A DNA stretch of 64,000 bases from Segatella copri (GCF_026015295.1 NZ_JAPDUW010000001.1:1674001-1738000), one strand, 5' to 3'. Shown: positions 1 to 8,598, counted from the first letter of the stretch. Made by a program: numbers and translations. The notes: generated by a model from the sequence alone, not told the origin.

Positions 1-630
1 CAGGGCATGATAGGTTTTGCGCTGATGTTTGCCAATGTAGGTTTCATCGGCTACCCTATTGTTTCGAGCATATTCGGTCCGAAGGCCATTTTTTATGCCG
101 CGCTGCTCAACATGCCGAACACCTTTTTTATTTTTACGGCAGGTGTAATGCTCATCAAGGGCGAGTACAGCATCAAGCAGTTCAATCCTAAGGTGCTGTT
201 TTCTCCGGCTCTTCTGGGTGCCTTTGTTGCCGCCCTCCTGGTAGCTTTCGGGGTTCATACGCCTGATATCATTGCGCGTCCGGTAACGATGGTGGGCAAC
301 ATAACGGTTCCGGCAGCCCTGATGATTATCGGCTCCTCGATGGCTAAGTTGCCGGTGAAGGAGATTATCGGCAGTCCTAAGGTATACCTCTCCTCGTTCT
401 TGCGTCTTGTGGTAGTACCTCTGAGTATTTATTTCCTGTTCAAGGTATGTGGTGTAAGCGATCAGGTCAACGACATCAATACGGTTGTCATTGCGATGCC
501 CGTAGCCAGTTTCGGCACGATGTTCTGTCTGAAATACGGCCGCAATCCTTCGCTCATCACCGAGATGACATTCATCACCACGGTTGGCAGCATCATCACC
601 ATCCCGCTCATCACCCTCCTCTTTTCGTAA
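1..630 (+). CDS. Auxin efflux carrier (AEC) family permease, 3' part
   Basis: Open reading frame already open at base 1 and ending at TAA 628-630, so only the C-terminal ~209 residues are present. The product is very hydrophobic with about five membrane segments and a repeated pattern of small residues, as in AEC/membrane-transport (Mem_trans) permeases. The motif NVGFIGYPI near the start and PVASFGTMF near the end match conserved helices that line the transport path in this family. AEC members export small organic acids or similar anions; the substrate here cannot be told. It is chromosomal, outside the mobile element. Family assignment is fairly sure, substrate unknown. Confidence 0.8.
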   Translation, partial: QGMIGFALMFANVGFIGYPIVSSIFGPKAIFYAALLNMPNTFFIFTAGVMLIKGEYSIKQFNPKVLFSPALLGAFVAALLVAFGVHTPDIIARPVTMVGNITVPAALMIIGSSMAKLPVKEIIGSPKVYLSSFLRLVVVPLSIYFLFKVCGVSDQVNDINTVVIAMPVASFGTMFCLKYGRNPSLITEMTFITTVGSIITIPLITLLFS

Positions 631-679
631 TGCAGGAAGGGTGAAATGCCTGGCGTACTTGCGTATCTTACTGCAAAAA

Positions 680-713
680 AATCCCCTGATGCTACAGAGA
701 GCACCAGGGGATT
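680..713. terminator. Bidirectional rho-independent terminator
   Basis: AATCCCCTGaTGC and GCAcCAGGGGATT form a stem around an 8-nt loop. There is an A-run before it and a T-rich stretch after it, so it can end transcripts of the permease (+) and of the C10 peptidase (-), which converge here. Confidence 0.75.
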
Positions 714-735
714 CTTATCTTTTAATTGTAATAAT

Positions 736-769
736 CAACACTCAACATTCAACACTCAACATTCAACAT
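736..769. repeat. Short tandem repeat, 14-bp unit
   Basis: CAACACTCAACATT occurs twice in tandem (736-749, 750-763) with a further half unit CAACATT ending at the stop codon of the C10 peptidase gene. Function unknown; the repeat lies in the 3' untranslated side of both converging genes. Confidence 0.6.
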
Positions 770-3222
770 TACTTAACGCTGATTTTCTTTCCATTCTGGA
801 TATAGATACCCCTAGATGGAACATTTTGTATGCGGCGGCCGTTCAGGTCATAAATGGCAGCATTGCCTGGCTTCTTATCCAATGTTACAGAATGGATGCC
901 GGTAGGCTCCAGATCCTCTACCACATTATCAAAGTAGACTATCCAATCCTGGGTATTCGAATGAGCCTCATACTTCGCCTTGCTGCCCGGATAGAGATGC
1001 AGCGTGCGGGTTATATCACCCTTGGCGGCAAATACACACCAGTTTATCCAGTAAGGTGCCTCCTTATGACGCATATATACATTCTTCAATTCGAAGCAGG
1101 CATTGAATGTGTTGCGGCCGAATTCCTCTATCGTCTCAGGTAAATCAATTTCCTTCAGTTTGGTTAACATAAAGGCATTGGAACCTAACTCCTTGACACC
1201 TGCAGGCATCTTGAAATGCTCAAGATAAGCATTGTTTTCAAATGCAAAATTTGGAATCATATCAGCCTTGAAATAACCATAAGCCACAACCTTGGCATTA
1301 CTCAAGTCGATGCCTGTAAAAGAATGGCAGTTCAATTCGTCAAAGTCGCGCTTGTCAATCTCGCCGTTTACTTTGATATTTGTATATACATAATAATCCA
1401 GATTCTTACTATCCAATTCAGCCTTCAGTTGTCCCGGTGCAGCTAAAGTTACCTCAACAGTCTTTTCCTCATAGGTGCGATATGTCTTAACGACCAGGTT
1501 ATAAACAGGTTTTACACCTGGAGATATAGCATAAAACGTAGCACCATTAGAGAAAGATGCCGTAGGAACACTCTTACCATCCAATTCAATAAAACTCTTG
1601 GCAATACCTGCATCTATCTTCACATCGAAATAATAAGGACAGCCCTGCAATGGCTTACCATTGTATAATCTGCTAACCCAATTATAAGCTGAAGAAGCCT
1701 CTACAAACTGCGCCCCTTCGCCCAATTCCGTTTTCACTTCGAATGTGCGAGGCTGGAATCCTGTAGCAGGCAAATGAACTTCCTCCACATCAGGTCCTAA
1801 GATTTCTACATATTCGTCAGTTCCGTCTTCCTTAGAAACAATAGCCAGGTAGTCACCCTCCTGAGCATCCACCGGACAAGATCCCTCTAATGTGATTAAA
1901 GGCTTATAAAAACTAGGTTTAAAGTCCTTAATCGTTTTTGCCCCAAAGACTTTACGGGTTTTGCCCTTGGCATTCTTCAAAGCTATCGCTACTTCTCCCG
2001 TAAACGGATTGTCACCCTGGCTTTGAAGAGGTAAAAGATAGAGATTCAGTTTTTTATCAGCCTTCACATCAGTAACATTCATGTTCATCGTTTCCAGATA
2101 ACCATCAATCTTGATGAATCCCAGATTAGAAATAACTTCCTCGCCGTCAGATGGCTGAAGTGAGAATACAGCCGATTGAGACAGATTATACTGATCGCCC
2201 AGAGGCTTTCCGCCAGTTTCAGGATTGAGGGCACCGATGCGATAGAATCCATCACAATATCCACCCCAACCCCAGTTTACGCTGAAGCTTTCATCCTTAT
2301 AGCCATCAATCACAAAGGAGTGACCTCCTTCATTAGAATTAACAGCAGAATAAAGAATCGGACGGTCGGCATCAATCTCGGCACGCAATCTGTCGTTCCA
2401 GACTTCTGCACCCAAATCCGCTATTGCCAGAAGTCTGGCATACTTACTGTAACCGAAATACTTTTTCAGAGCAGTTACCAGGGCTTCCATCGTAGCACCG
2501 CTTCCACCCTTGGCATATTGCATCTCCACGGCAACACCCAAGTCTGACATCAGTCTGGCAACACCGTTAAATGCCTCATCATTACCACTAGTATACTTAT
2601 CAGGCATGCTTGCCCAGTCATAATCATGCTCGAAATTTGCAGTAAGGTCCTGTCCATTCCAGGTATAAGTATGACTTCCGGTACCCTTGGCAGGATAGCC
2701 GTGGTGCTTCATTACGATGGCTCCAGCCGTTGCTACACAGCCTGTTACATAGTTGTTTGGCGTATACTTGTTGAATGGAGCATTCTGGTTCCATTTTGCG
2801 GTATTGAGCAGGTTTTCGCCTGTAAAAGCGGCTCTCGTGGCAGTCTGGTTCGCTACATAATTGTCGCCCAGCGCCGCAATCTGCCGTTCATAGCTCTTCA
2901 GCAGGTCCTTCAGTCCGTCAGGCAGATTCTCGGCATCAAATGATCCCGTTGAAGTATAGCCCAATACTGGCGTTACGGCATCATCACCAGCGATAATGAC
3001 GAATCCGCCTGCGTCGTTGTTAAATACATAGTAAGCATCCGATGGCGATGCAGTAGTAGCCGTGCGGCTCTTCGCCTTCGCCTTCTGCGGCATCTGTTTT
3101 CCCCAGAAGCTGTAGGCCTGTTGCTGAGCCTGCCACTGTGTGATTCGCTTGGCTTGCAGAGGAGAGTATCCCAGCGCCAGCAACAATACCAATAGAAATT
3201 GAATGTGTAATAGTCGCTTCAT
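769..3222 (-). CDS. Secreted C10 (streptopain-type) cysteine peptidase with LRR and T9SS tail
   Basis: 817 residues. Residues 1-24 form a signal peptide. A Spi-like propeptide follows (to about 130), then a C10 peptidase domain with catalytic Cys162 (in VTGCVATAG) and His301 (in GGHSFVIDGY), plus the Trp-rich NWGWGGYCDGFYR stretch typical of SpeB-like enzymes. Residues ~620-720 resemble BspA-type leucine-rich repeats (AFENNAYLEHFKMP...LKEIDLPETIEEFG). The last ~35 residues (AIYDLNGRRIQ...GIYIQNGKKISVK) match a type IX secretion sorting domain, so the enzyme should be exported to the cell surface or medium. Related Bacteroidales enzymes are secreted virulence or nutrition proteases. It is chromosomal and convergent with the permease. 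Confidence 0.9.
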   Translation of the reverse strand: MKRLLHIQFLLVLLLALGYSPLQAKRITQWQAQQQAYSFWGKQMPQKAKAKSRTATTASPSDAYYVFNNDAGGFVIIAGDDAVTPVLGYTSTGSFDAENLPDGLKDLLKSYERQIAALGDNYVANQTATRAAFTGENLLNTAKWNQNAPFNKYTPNNYVTGCVATAGAIVMKHHGYPAKGTGSHTYTWNGQDLTANFEHDYDWASMPDKYTSGNDEAFNGVARLMSDLGVAVEMQYAKGGSGATMEALVTALKKYFGYSKYARLLAIADLGAEVWNDRLRAEIDADRPILYSAVNSNEGGHSFVIDGYKDESFSVNWGWGGYCDGFYRIGALNPETGGKPLGDQYNLSQSAVFSLQPSDGEEVISNLGFIKIDGYLETMNMNVTDVKADKKLNLYLLPLQSQGDNPFTGEVAIALKNAKGKTRKVFGAKTIKDFKPSFYKPLITLEGSCPVDAQEGDYLAIVSKEDGTDEYVEILGPDVEEVHLPATGFQPRTFEVKTELGEGAQFVEASSAYNWVSRLYNGKPLQGCPYYFDVKIDAGIAKSFIELDGKSVPTASFSNGATFYAISPGVKPVYNLVVKTYRTYEEKTVEVTLAAPGQLKAELDSKNLDYYVYTNIKVNGEIDKRDFDELNCHSFTGIDLSNAKVVAYGYFKADMIPNFAFENNAYLEHFKMPAGVKELGSNAFMLTKLKEIDLPETIEEFGRNTFNACFELKNVYMRHKEAPYWINWCVFAAKGDITRTLHLYPGSKAKYEAHSNTQDWIVYFDNVVEDLEPTGIHSVTLDKKPGNAAIYDLNGRRIQNVPSRGIYIQNGKKISVK

Positions 3223-3289
3223 AAGTTCTTATCTTTAAAGGGTTATTATATATATGTATAGTTCTTAGAAATTTCTTTGTTCTTTTGCA

Positions 3290-3349
3290 AAGATAATGCA
3301 AACGAGCGCAATGAAAGCTTGCTTTCAAATTGCCGAGTGCAGCTTATCT
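3290..3349. repeat. 60-bp imperfect palindromic repeat over C10 peptidase promoter
   Basis: AGATAA at the left end pairs with TTATCT at the right end, with an inner GAAAGCTTGCTTTC palindrome. The left end also contains CAAAGATA (3288-3295), which on the minus strand reads TATCTTTG, a Bacteroidota -7 element oriented toward the C10 peptidase gene. The same repeat family occurs inside the ICE at 10814-10873 in opposite orientation. I recall similar palindromes as dispersed elements in Bacteroidales genomes. The rest of the gap 3350-3664 shows nothing recognisable. Confidence 0.55.
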
Positions 3350-3664
3350 GTTGCAAAGATACAACAAAAAGTTGAAAATCAGTAATAATTAAAGCAAAAT
3401 AGTTGAAAATGACTGAATTATGTCGGTGGATGGGGCTTTCCATAAAGACATCAGAAGACAGAAAAATGCCAGTCTAAGACAGACTTTCGTTACTATAACG
3501 TTACTGTTTTTTGATGATAATGAATGGGCGAAAATCACAGAATTAAGAGGCAAAAGTATCTAATAATTAGAAGATTGCCAAGAAAACTCGGAAGATTCTT
3601 TTATGCATGATTCTAATGCTTTGATTCGCTTGGATTTGCAAATGGGATAATGACTCTGTACATA

Positions 3665-3674
3665 GTATTTTTGC
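3665..3674 (+). other. Putative ICE attachment core (attL), GTATTTTTGC
   Basis: The 10 bases fit the GTANNTTTGC core consensus described for IntDOT recombination sites and lie 24 bp before the integrase start, where gene content changes from chromosomal to element. The same bases contain TATTTTTG, which also fits a -7 promoter for the integrase, so the match alone is not proof. The partner site at the other end is outside the window. Confidence 0.5.
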
Positions 3675-3698
3675 AAACAGTTAAAAAAGTAGAAAGTT

Positions 3699-4934
3699 AT
3701 GAGCAGATCAACATTCAGAGTATTATTCTATCTGAAGCGTAATGCGCCAAAGAAGAACGGACTGATTCCAGTCATGTGCCGTATTACGGTAAACGGCAAG
3801 ATTTCACAGTTCAGCTGTAAGTTGGACGTGGATGAGAAAATGTGGAGCGTGGAACTTGGTCGCATGAGTGGACGAAGCATCGTTGCGCAAGAGGCCAACC
3901 GAAAGCTGGACAAGATTCTTGTCGGCATCAATAAGGCTTATCAAGATGTATGTGATAAGGATAGCTATGTCACAGCAGAGAAAGTGCGTAATTCCTATCT
4001 TGGTATGGGGATGAACCACAAGACCCTTCTTGCAGTATTCCGTAAGCACAACGAAGACTATGCCAAGCTTGTTGGCAAGATGAAAAGCCAGCGTAGCTAT
4101 TGGAAATACAGAGTGGTTTACAAGCATCTGGAGGAGTTTATCAAACAGCGTTATAAGATGGAAGACATTGCGCTTAAAGAACTCACCCCTGCATTCATCA
4201 CCGATTTCGAAGTTTTTTTGCGAATAGAGAAAGGTCACTGCACCAATACTGTATGGTCGTATATGATGCCTTTCAGAAGCATCATATTTATGGCTATCAA
4301 CAACGGTTGGCTTGCACGTGATCCATTCTATGCCTATCACATCAGTAAGGAGGAAACAAAGCGAGGTTTCCTGACAATGGAGGAAATAACAAAGTTGATC
4401 AACGGACAGTTTACCAAAAAGAAATACGAACTTGTCCGTGACCTATTCGTTTTCTGTTGCTTCACCGGACTGAGCTGGACAGACATGCGCAATCTGACCA
4501 AGAGCAATATTCAGACCTCTTTTGATGGACATGTGTGGATTAAGACATCGCGACAAAAGACAGGCGTGGAAAGTGATATTCGGTTACTTGAAGTAGCCAA
4601 GCATATCATTGATAAATATGAAGGATTGGCAAAAGATGACCGTTTATTGCCGGTTCCTGCTTATAGCGTATGCAAATATGATATAAAGCAAGTTGCCAAA
4701 CAATGTGGTATAGAGAAGAATGTGTCCTGGCATGTCTCTCGTCATAGCTTTGCTACCTCGGTCTGTCTCTCCAATGGTGTGCCTATTGAGACACTCTCCA
4801 AGATGATGGGACACACAAGCATCAGAAGTACGCAAATCTATGCCAAGATAACCGCTCAGAAGTTGAGTGACGATATGGAAAAATTGTCACAGCGCATACA
4901 ATCTGTCGAAAATATCATTTGTCAAACCATCTAA
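3699..4934 (+). CDS. int: Tyrosine recombinase, IntDOT-type ICE integrase
   Basis: 411 residues, the length I recall for IntDOT of CTnDOT. An N-terminal arm-binding domain (1-100) and a SAM-like core-binding domain (~105-215) precede the catalytic domain. The usual first catalytic Arg is replaced by Ser259 (TGLSWTDM), the hallmark substitution of IntDOT. The other catalytic positions are present: Lys287, His345 and Arg348 (SWHVSRHSFA), His372 (MMGHTS) and nucleophile Tyr381 (QIYAKI). It should integrate and excise the element through att sites with the GTANNTTTGC core. Start ATG 3699 follows an A-rich leader. Lies at the left end of the element, transcribed inward. Confidence 0.95.
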   Translation: MSRSTFRVLFYLKRNAPKKNGLIPVMCRITVNGKISQFSCKLDVDEKMWSVELGRMSGRSIVAQEANRKLDKILVGINKAYQDVCDKDSYVTAEKVRNSYLGMGMNHKTLLAVFRKHNEDYAKLVGKMKSQRSYWKYRVVYKHLEEFIKQRYKMEDIALKELTPAFITDFEVFLRIEKGHCTNTVWSYMMPFRSIIFMAINNGWLARDPFYAYHISKEETKRGFLTMEEITKLINGQFTKKKYELVRDLFVFCCFTGLSWTDMRNLTKSNIQTSFDGHVWIKTSRQKTGVESDIRLLEVAKHIIDKYEGLAKDDRLLPVPAYSVCKYDIKQVAKQCGIEKNVSWHVSRHSFATSVCLSNGVPIETLSKMMGHTSIRSTQIYAKITAQKLSDDMEKLSQRIQSVENIICQTI

Positions 4935-4947
4935 TTTAATCAGCAGT

Positions 4948-5304
4948 ATGAAAAGAAACATTATAAAGGTGAGCAACTACTCTGTCACACTCACTGGCAA
5001 TAATATCTGGATGACATATTGGGAGATAGCAGAAGCATTCAATGTCATCCCTGCTTCGGTGAACAGGACAATAAAAAGAATGTTCAAAGAAAATGTCTTT
5101 TCTGAGTGTGAACATAGCAAATATATCCGATTGTCAAACGGCAACCATGCCTATGTTTACAGTCTTGATGTAGTGATAGCCATTTCTTTCAAATACAGAA
5201 CCCATTATACCGATGTGTTCAGAAAATGGCTGACAGACAAAGTAAAGGAGCAGCATCCTCCAGTATTCATCAGTTTTCAGACAAAAGATCTGTATGGTTG
5301 CTGA
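4948..5304 (+). CDS. Small RhuM-like protein
   Basis: 118 residues. The ATG at 4948 is preferred because the frame upstream overlaps the integrase end. The pattern (TYWEIAEAFNV...NRTIKRMFKENVF...YVYSLDVVIAISFKYRTHYTDVFRKWL) resembles the conserved part of the virulence RhuM family, which is much longer (over 300 residues), so this is a short or truncated relative with a helix-turn-helix-like N-terminal half. It follows int by 13 bp and could be cotranscribed with it. The function of the RhuM family is not known; a DNA-binding role is possible. Confidence 0.6.
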   Translation: MKRNIIKVSNYSVTLTGNNIWMTYWEIAEAFNVIPASVNRTIKRMFKENVFSECEHSKYIRLSNGNHAYVYSLDVVIAISFKYRTHYTDVFRKWLTDKVKEQHPPVFISFQTKDLYGC

Positions 5305-5331
5305 TTGTATACTGACAATAGTATAATATAG

Positions 5332-5372
5332 AAAAGCGGATTGTCTTCCTAAAAAGGAAGCAGTCCGCTTTT
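5332..5372. terminator. Bidirectional terminator between convergent genes
   Basis: AAAAGCGGA...CTTCC-taaaaa-GGAAG...TCCGCTTTT: a long, nearly perfect hairpin flanked by A and T runs, placed between the RhuM-like gene (+) and the helix-turn-helix gene on the minus strand. Confidence 0.8.
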
Positions 5373-5377
5373 CTCGG

Positions 5378-5680
5378 TTATAGTTCATTTTGGTGGTTAC
5401 TGTAATTACTTTCCAACAGAGCCTGAATGTCGGATTCCCGATACAGTACTTTACCTCCAATGATAAAATAAGGCAAGATAGCTGCATGTCGGTATTCCTG
5501 CAAGGTCCGCTTGCTGATGTGTAGACGGGCTGCAACATCCCTGTCTGTCAGATACATCTCGCCGTTCAACGGGAAATGACTGCATTCAGCCAGCTTGTCA
5601 GCCTTTCTCATGCTTTGTCGAATTGTTTTCAATACTTCGACAATAATCTCGTGGTCTTCATTCAATACTGTCTGTATCAT
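5378..5680 (-). CDS. Helix-turn-helix (excisionase-like) protein
   Basis: 100 residues, with a MerR/excisionase-type HTH (HTH_17) in the second half: YLTDRDVAARLHISKRTLQEYR followed by the wing ILPYFIIGGKVLYRESDIQALL. Such proteins bind DNA as excisionases or as regulators. The gene overlaps the upstream HTH gene by 4 bp (ATGA), so the two form one operon transcribed away from the xis-like genes on the other strand. Confidence 0.8.
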   Translation of the reverse strand: MIQTVLNEDHEIIVEVLKTIRQSMRKADKLAECSHFPLNGEMYLTDRDVAARLHISKRTLQEYRHAAILPYFIIGGKVLYRESDIQALLESNYSNHQNEL

Positions 5681-5973
5681 ACGCAGTCCGCCTCTATTGT
5701 GCCTGCACTATGCAATATGAAGTTTTCCACATCAGCAGGCTTGTAATAGAACTTTCTTCCAATCTGGGTGCATGGAAGCAAATCCTTGTCACGCAGACTC
5801 TGTAGGGATCGTTTGCTAAGGTTCAGAGCCTTACAGACGTCTTCTGAATCCATCCACTTAGCCAGACTTCTGTCTTTAGATTTCTCCAATAGGAAGTCCA
5901 CCTTTCTCGTCAATGCCTTCACACTCTCCAGAAGCAAATCGAAGGTCTTTCTTTCAATGATTACTATATCCAT
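5677..5973 (-). CDS. Helix-turn-helix (excisionase-like) protein
   Basis: 98 residues from ATG 5973. A longer reading frame runs to 6039, but the minus-strand -7 element at 6001-6008 lies inside that extension, which makes the Met of MDIVIIERKTFDLLLESV the likely start. A coiled N-terminal half (LLLESVKALTRKVDFLLEKS) precedes an HTH (DSEDVCKALNLSKRSLQSLRDKDLLP) and a wing (GRKFYYKPADVENFI). First gene of the minus-strand pair, divergent from two similar genes. Possibly a regulator of excision; exact role unknown. Confidence 0.8.
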   Translation of the reverse strand: MDIVIIERKTFDLLLESVKALTRKVDFLLEKSKDRSLAKWMDSEDVCKALNLSKRSLQSLRDKDLLPCTQIGRKFYYKPADVENFILHSAGTIEADCV

Positions 5974-6000
5974 ATTTGTATACTTGTTGATTAACGAGCG

Positions 6001-6008
6001 CAAAGGTA
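6001..6008 (-). promoter_or_regulatory. -7 promoter element TACCTTTG (minus strand)
   Basis: CAAAGGTA on the plus strand reads TACCTTTG on the minus strand, a match to the Bacteroidota -7 consensus TAnnTTTG, 28 bp before the chosen start of the minus-strand HTH operon. No clear -33 element. Confidence 0.5.
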
Positions 6009-6146
6009 AATCAGAATATTGTGAGATGGATAAAAACACGGAAATCGTGTTGCTTGTGTCGCCTTAGAAGGACACTCAGAGACAAATTCAATAAAAATCT
6101 CACGGTAGTAACGCGTAAGTACCGTGCCCGATAAATTCCTTTGCCG

Positions 6147-6154
6147 TACTTTTG
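6147..6154 (+). promoter_or_regulatory. -7 promoter element TACTTTTG for the xis-like operon
   Basis: TACTTTTG matches TAnnTTTG and lies 22 bp before ATG 6177. It rules out the earlier TTG at 6141 as a start. With the opposing element at 6001-6008 it frames a ~140-bp divergent control region between the two HTH gene pairs, where RteC-type activation of an excision operon would be expected. Confidence 0.55.
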
Positions 6155-6176
6155 CAGCGAACAAATGCAAAAGCGT

Positions 6177-6461
6177 ATGGAAATCATAACAATAGACAGC
6201 TTGGCGTTCAAGGAACTGACTGGGCAAATAAGAGAGATTGCAGCGTACGTAAGAAAATATGGTACAGCAATCAGAGAAGAGAATGACACAGGAAAGGAGT
6301 ACCTTACCAGTGCGGAGGTCTGCGAGATGCTTCATATCAGCAGCCGCACCCTGCAGCGCATGAGAGATGCCAAAGTTATAGGCTTTACCTTCGTAGGCAA
6401 TGCGTGCCGTTTCAGACGGTCAGATATAGAGAAGTACCTCAAGGAAAGAGGAACAACATAA
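6177..6461 (+). CDS. Xis2c-like small helix-turn-helix protein
   Basis: 95 residues. Start ATG 6177 is chosen because a -7 element lies at 6147-6154. N-terminal part EIITIDSLAFKELTGQIREIAAYV is helical; the HTH is YLTSAEVCEMLHISSRTLQRMRDAKVIG, followed by a wing FTFVGNACRFRRSDIEKYLKE. By position (first gene of an operon leading to a DUF3945 protein and topoisomerase III) it corresponds to xis2c of CTnDOT, a small basic protein needed for excision. Four such HTH proteins sit here, so one-to-one equivalence is inference. Confidence 0.75.
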   Translation: MEIITIDSLAFKELTGQIREIAAYVRKYGTAIREENDTGKEYLTSAEVCEMLHISSRTLQRMRDAKVIGFTFVGNACRFRRSDIEKYLKERGTT

Positions 6462-6474
6462 AAAATGGAGAAAT

Positions 6475-6822
6475 ATGGATACACTTGACAGAACAACATT
6501 TGAGAATGGTATGAGACAGCTTATGCAGAGACTTGACAAGCATGAGGCAGTTCTCAATGTCATCAACGAGTCTGGAAGGGATATGATGCAGACCATCCCT
6601 AAACTTGAAGATGAACTGCTTGACAACCAAGACCTGTGTCTCATGCTCCATGTGAGCAAGCGTACATTGCAGCGATACCGTAGTAGCGGAATGATCCCTT
6701 ATCGACTATTGAAGCGTAAGCCGTACTACAAACGCTCCGATGTGGAGGATTTTATCAGAACGTATGCAAAGGAAATAAAGAAAGAAAACGACGGGAACAG
6801 AAAAGCCCGCATTTATGTATAA
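6475..6822 (+). CDS. Xis2d-like small helix-turn-helix protein
   Basis: 115 residues, 13 bp after the previous gene. An N-terminal helical region (TFENGMRQLMQRLDKHEAVLNVI) precedes the HTH (DNQDLCLMLHVSKRTLQRYRSSGMIP) and wing (LLKRKPYYKRSDVEDFI), then a basic tail. The position matches xis2d of CTnDOT, which with Xis2c and Exc drives excision. Probably bends DNA at the att sites together with IntDOT. The match is by domain and order only. Confidence 0.75.
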   Translation: MDTLDRTTFENGMRQLMQRLDKHEAVLNVINESGRDMMQTIPKLEDELLDNQDLCLMLHVSKRTLQRYRSSGMIPYRLLKRKPYYKRSDVEDFIRTYAKEIKKENDGNRKARIYV

Positions 6823-6841
6823 CAATTAAATATTTACAATT

Positions 6842-8500
6842 ATGGTACAAAAGAAAAAGAGTGATGAACAGGACGTGCTGGTAGTCCGTGACGAAAAGAC
6901 GGGCGAGATCAGCGTCGTCGCCGGACTCAGCAGAGACGGCACACCGAAGCGAGCACCCGCCAAGGCGGAGAACACGCCCGACTTCCTGCGTTTTGACCGC
7001 AACAGTGACATGATGGACAGTTTCTTTAGAAACTTCTTCCGCCAGTGCAAGGAGCCAAGCCGATTCGGATTCTACCGCATAGCGGCAGACCAGGTGGAAA
7101 ACCTGCTTGACGTGATGAAGGAGTTACTGAAAGATCCGGAGGCTAACAAGGAGATTCTTTCCGCCCACAAGGTTGACACCTCCAATTATGAGAAAGAGGC
7201 AAAGCAATCGGAAGGTCAGGCGAAAGAAACCGCATCATCGGACGATGCGTCCAAGACGCAGGCTAACACAGAAAAAGAGAATGTATCATCTGAACAAACA
7301 AACGAAAAAGAGAACGACATGGAACAGAAACCAGAACAGACCGCAACCGCACAGCAGGCACAGACCGCTCCGGGTGTAAAGCAGAACCTCATCAGTGGTA
7401 ACGATGTGAACCTGCAGGAACTTGGTGCCAAATATGGCATAGACTTCAACAGTATGAATGAGAAGGATATGAAAGCCCTGCTCAACTACGGCAAGACGGG
7501 GCTTGTGATTGTGAAGCCGACCTTCGGTGGTGAACAGATAGAGATACAGGCCCGTCTGTCATTCCGCAAGGACGATAACGACCAGTTGCAACTCGTGCCG
7601 CATTTCGTGCGCAACGAGCCTAAACTCGATGTCGCTTACAAAGGCTATACCTTCACTCCAGAGGACAAGAAGAACCTGTTGCAGAACGGTAACCTCGGAA
7701 AGGTTGTGGATTTCCCCGACAAGAATACAGGTGAGCTGCGTCCTCATTTCATCAGTATCGACCGTCTCACCAATGAGATTGTTGACATCCCTACCAACAA
7801 GGTGCGCATACCCGATACCATCGGCAAGACACCTATTACCAAGGACGACAAGAGAGTGCTCTACTCAGGTATTCCGCTTCGCAAGGAGATTGAGCTTGCC
7901 AACGGGCGCAAGTTTACACCGCTGTTGCAGGTGAATGTGGAACAGCGTGGCGTGGAGTTCGTGCCTGGCAGTACAAGACAGGCGCAAGGTCAGAAACAGA
8001 ATGGAGACAAGAAGCAAACCGCCGACAAGCAGGAGCAGAAGGCAGAAGGTGATGCGGGCGGTCAGAAGAAGCAGCAAGATCCCAACCACTGGCTCAATGA
8101 GGACGGAACCATCCGCCGACTCAACACCTATTTCAAGAAGGAACTGACCGAGCAGCAGAAGGACGACTATGTGGCAGGCAAGACCATCGAGATCAAGGAA
8201 GTGCCCAACAAGAACGGCAGCGGTACCTATACCGCCTATGTGAAGTTCGACTTCGACAAGATGCAGCCACGTTCCTACCGCAACAATCCAGACCTCAAAC
8301 AGGCGAAGGAACAGATTCCGACCAATGAGAACAAGGTACAGGTCGCCGTCAACGAGCAGGGCAAGACCCATGAGGCGACCAAGCACACCAAGGAGCCGCT
8401 GAGTCCGGGACAGTCTGCGCCAAAGAACGAAAAGCAGCAGAAGGAACAGAACGCCGAGGAACAGAAGCCAAAGAGAAAGGCAAGAAGCGTGAAGATGTAG
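6842..8500 (+). CDS. DUF4099/DUF3945 domain protein (CTnDOT orf3 position)
   Basis: 552 residues. The N-terminal third is charged, ending in a low-complexity Q/E/K-rich stretch (~115-175). A DUF4099-like segment follows (NLQELGAKYGIDFNSMNEKDMKALLNYGKT), then DUF3945-type units with the repeated theme of a phrase on TFTPEDKK.., VDI(P)TNKVRIPD.. and YSGIPLRKEIELANGRKF. The tail is again Q/K-rich and ends in a basic cluster (KPKRKARSVKM). The function is unknown; in CTnDOT-type elements such a gene lies between the xis genes and the topoisomerase, as here, and is cotranscribed with them. Confidence 0.75.
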   Translation: MVQKKKSDEQDVLVVRDEKTGEISVVAGLSRDGTPKRAPAKAENTPDFLRFDRNSDMMDSFFRNFFRQCKEPSRFGFYRIAADQVENLLDVMKELLKDPEANKEILSAHKVDTSNYEKEAKQSEGQAKETASSDDASKTQANTEKENVSSEQTNEKENDMEQKPEQTATAQQAQTAPGVKQNLISGNDVNLQELGAKYGIDFNSMNEKDMKALLNYGKTGLVIVKPTFGGEQIEIQARLSFRKDDNDQLQLVPHFVRNEPKLDVAYKGYTFTPEDKKNLLQNGNLGKVVDFPDKNTGELRPHFISIDRLTNEIVDIPTNKVRIPDTIGKTPITKDDKRVLYSGIPLRKEIELANGRKFTPLLQVNVEQRGVEFVPGSTRQAQGQKQNGDKKQTADKQEQKAEGDAGGQKKQQDPNHWLNEDGTIRRLNTYFKKELTEQQKDDYVAGKTIEIKEVPNKNGSGTYTAYVKFDFDKMQPRSYRNNPDLKQAKEQIPTNENKVQVAVNEQGKTHEATKHTKEPLSPGQSAPKNEKQQKEQNAEEQKPKRKARSVKM

Positions 8501-8506
8501 TTGCCG

Positions 8507-8518
8507 CCACTTGATCCA
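8507..8518 (+). repeat. CCACTTAATCCA-like motif (one mismatch)
   Basis: CCACTTGATCCA, one base different from the 12-bp motif found exactly at five other places; 80 bp upstream of the topoisomerase start. Confidence 0.35.
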
Positions 8519-8598
8519 CAGAGTTAATCATCCATCATAACAACCGACATCTGCGACCGTCTATCCCACGGTTGCGGATGTCACAAAAACAACAGACA

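Noticed and set aside
6141..6176. Earlier TTG start for the Xis2c-like gene
   Set aside because: The -7 element at 6147-6154 falls inside this extension, so transcription begins after it.
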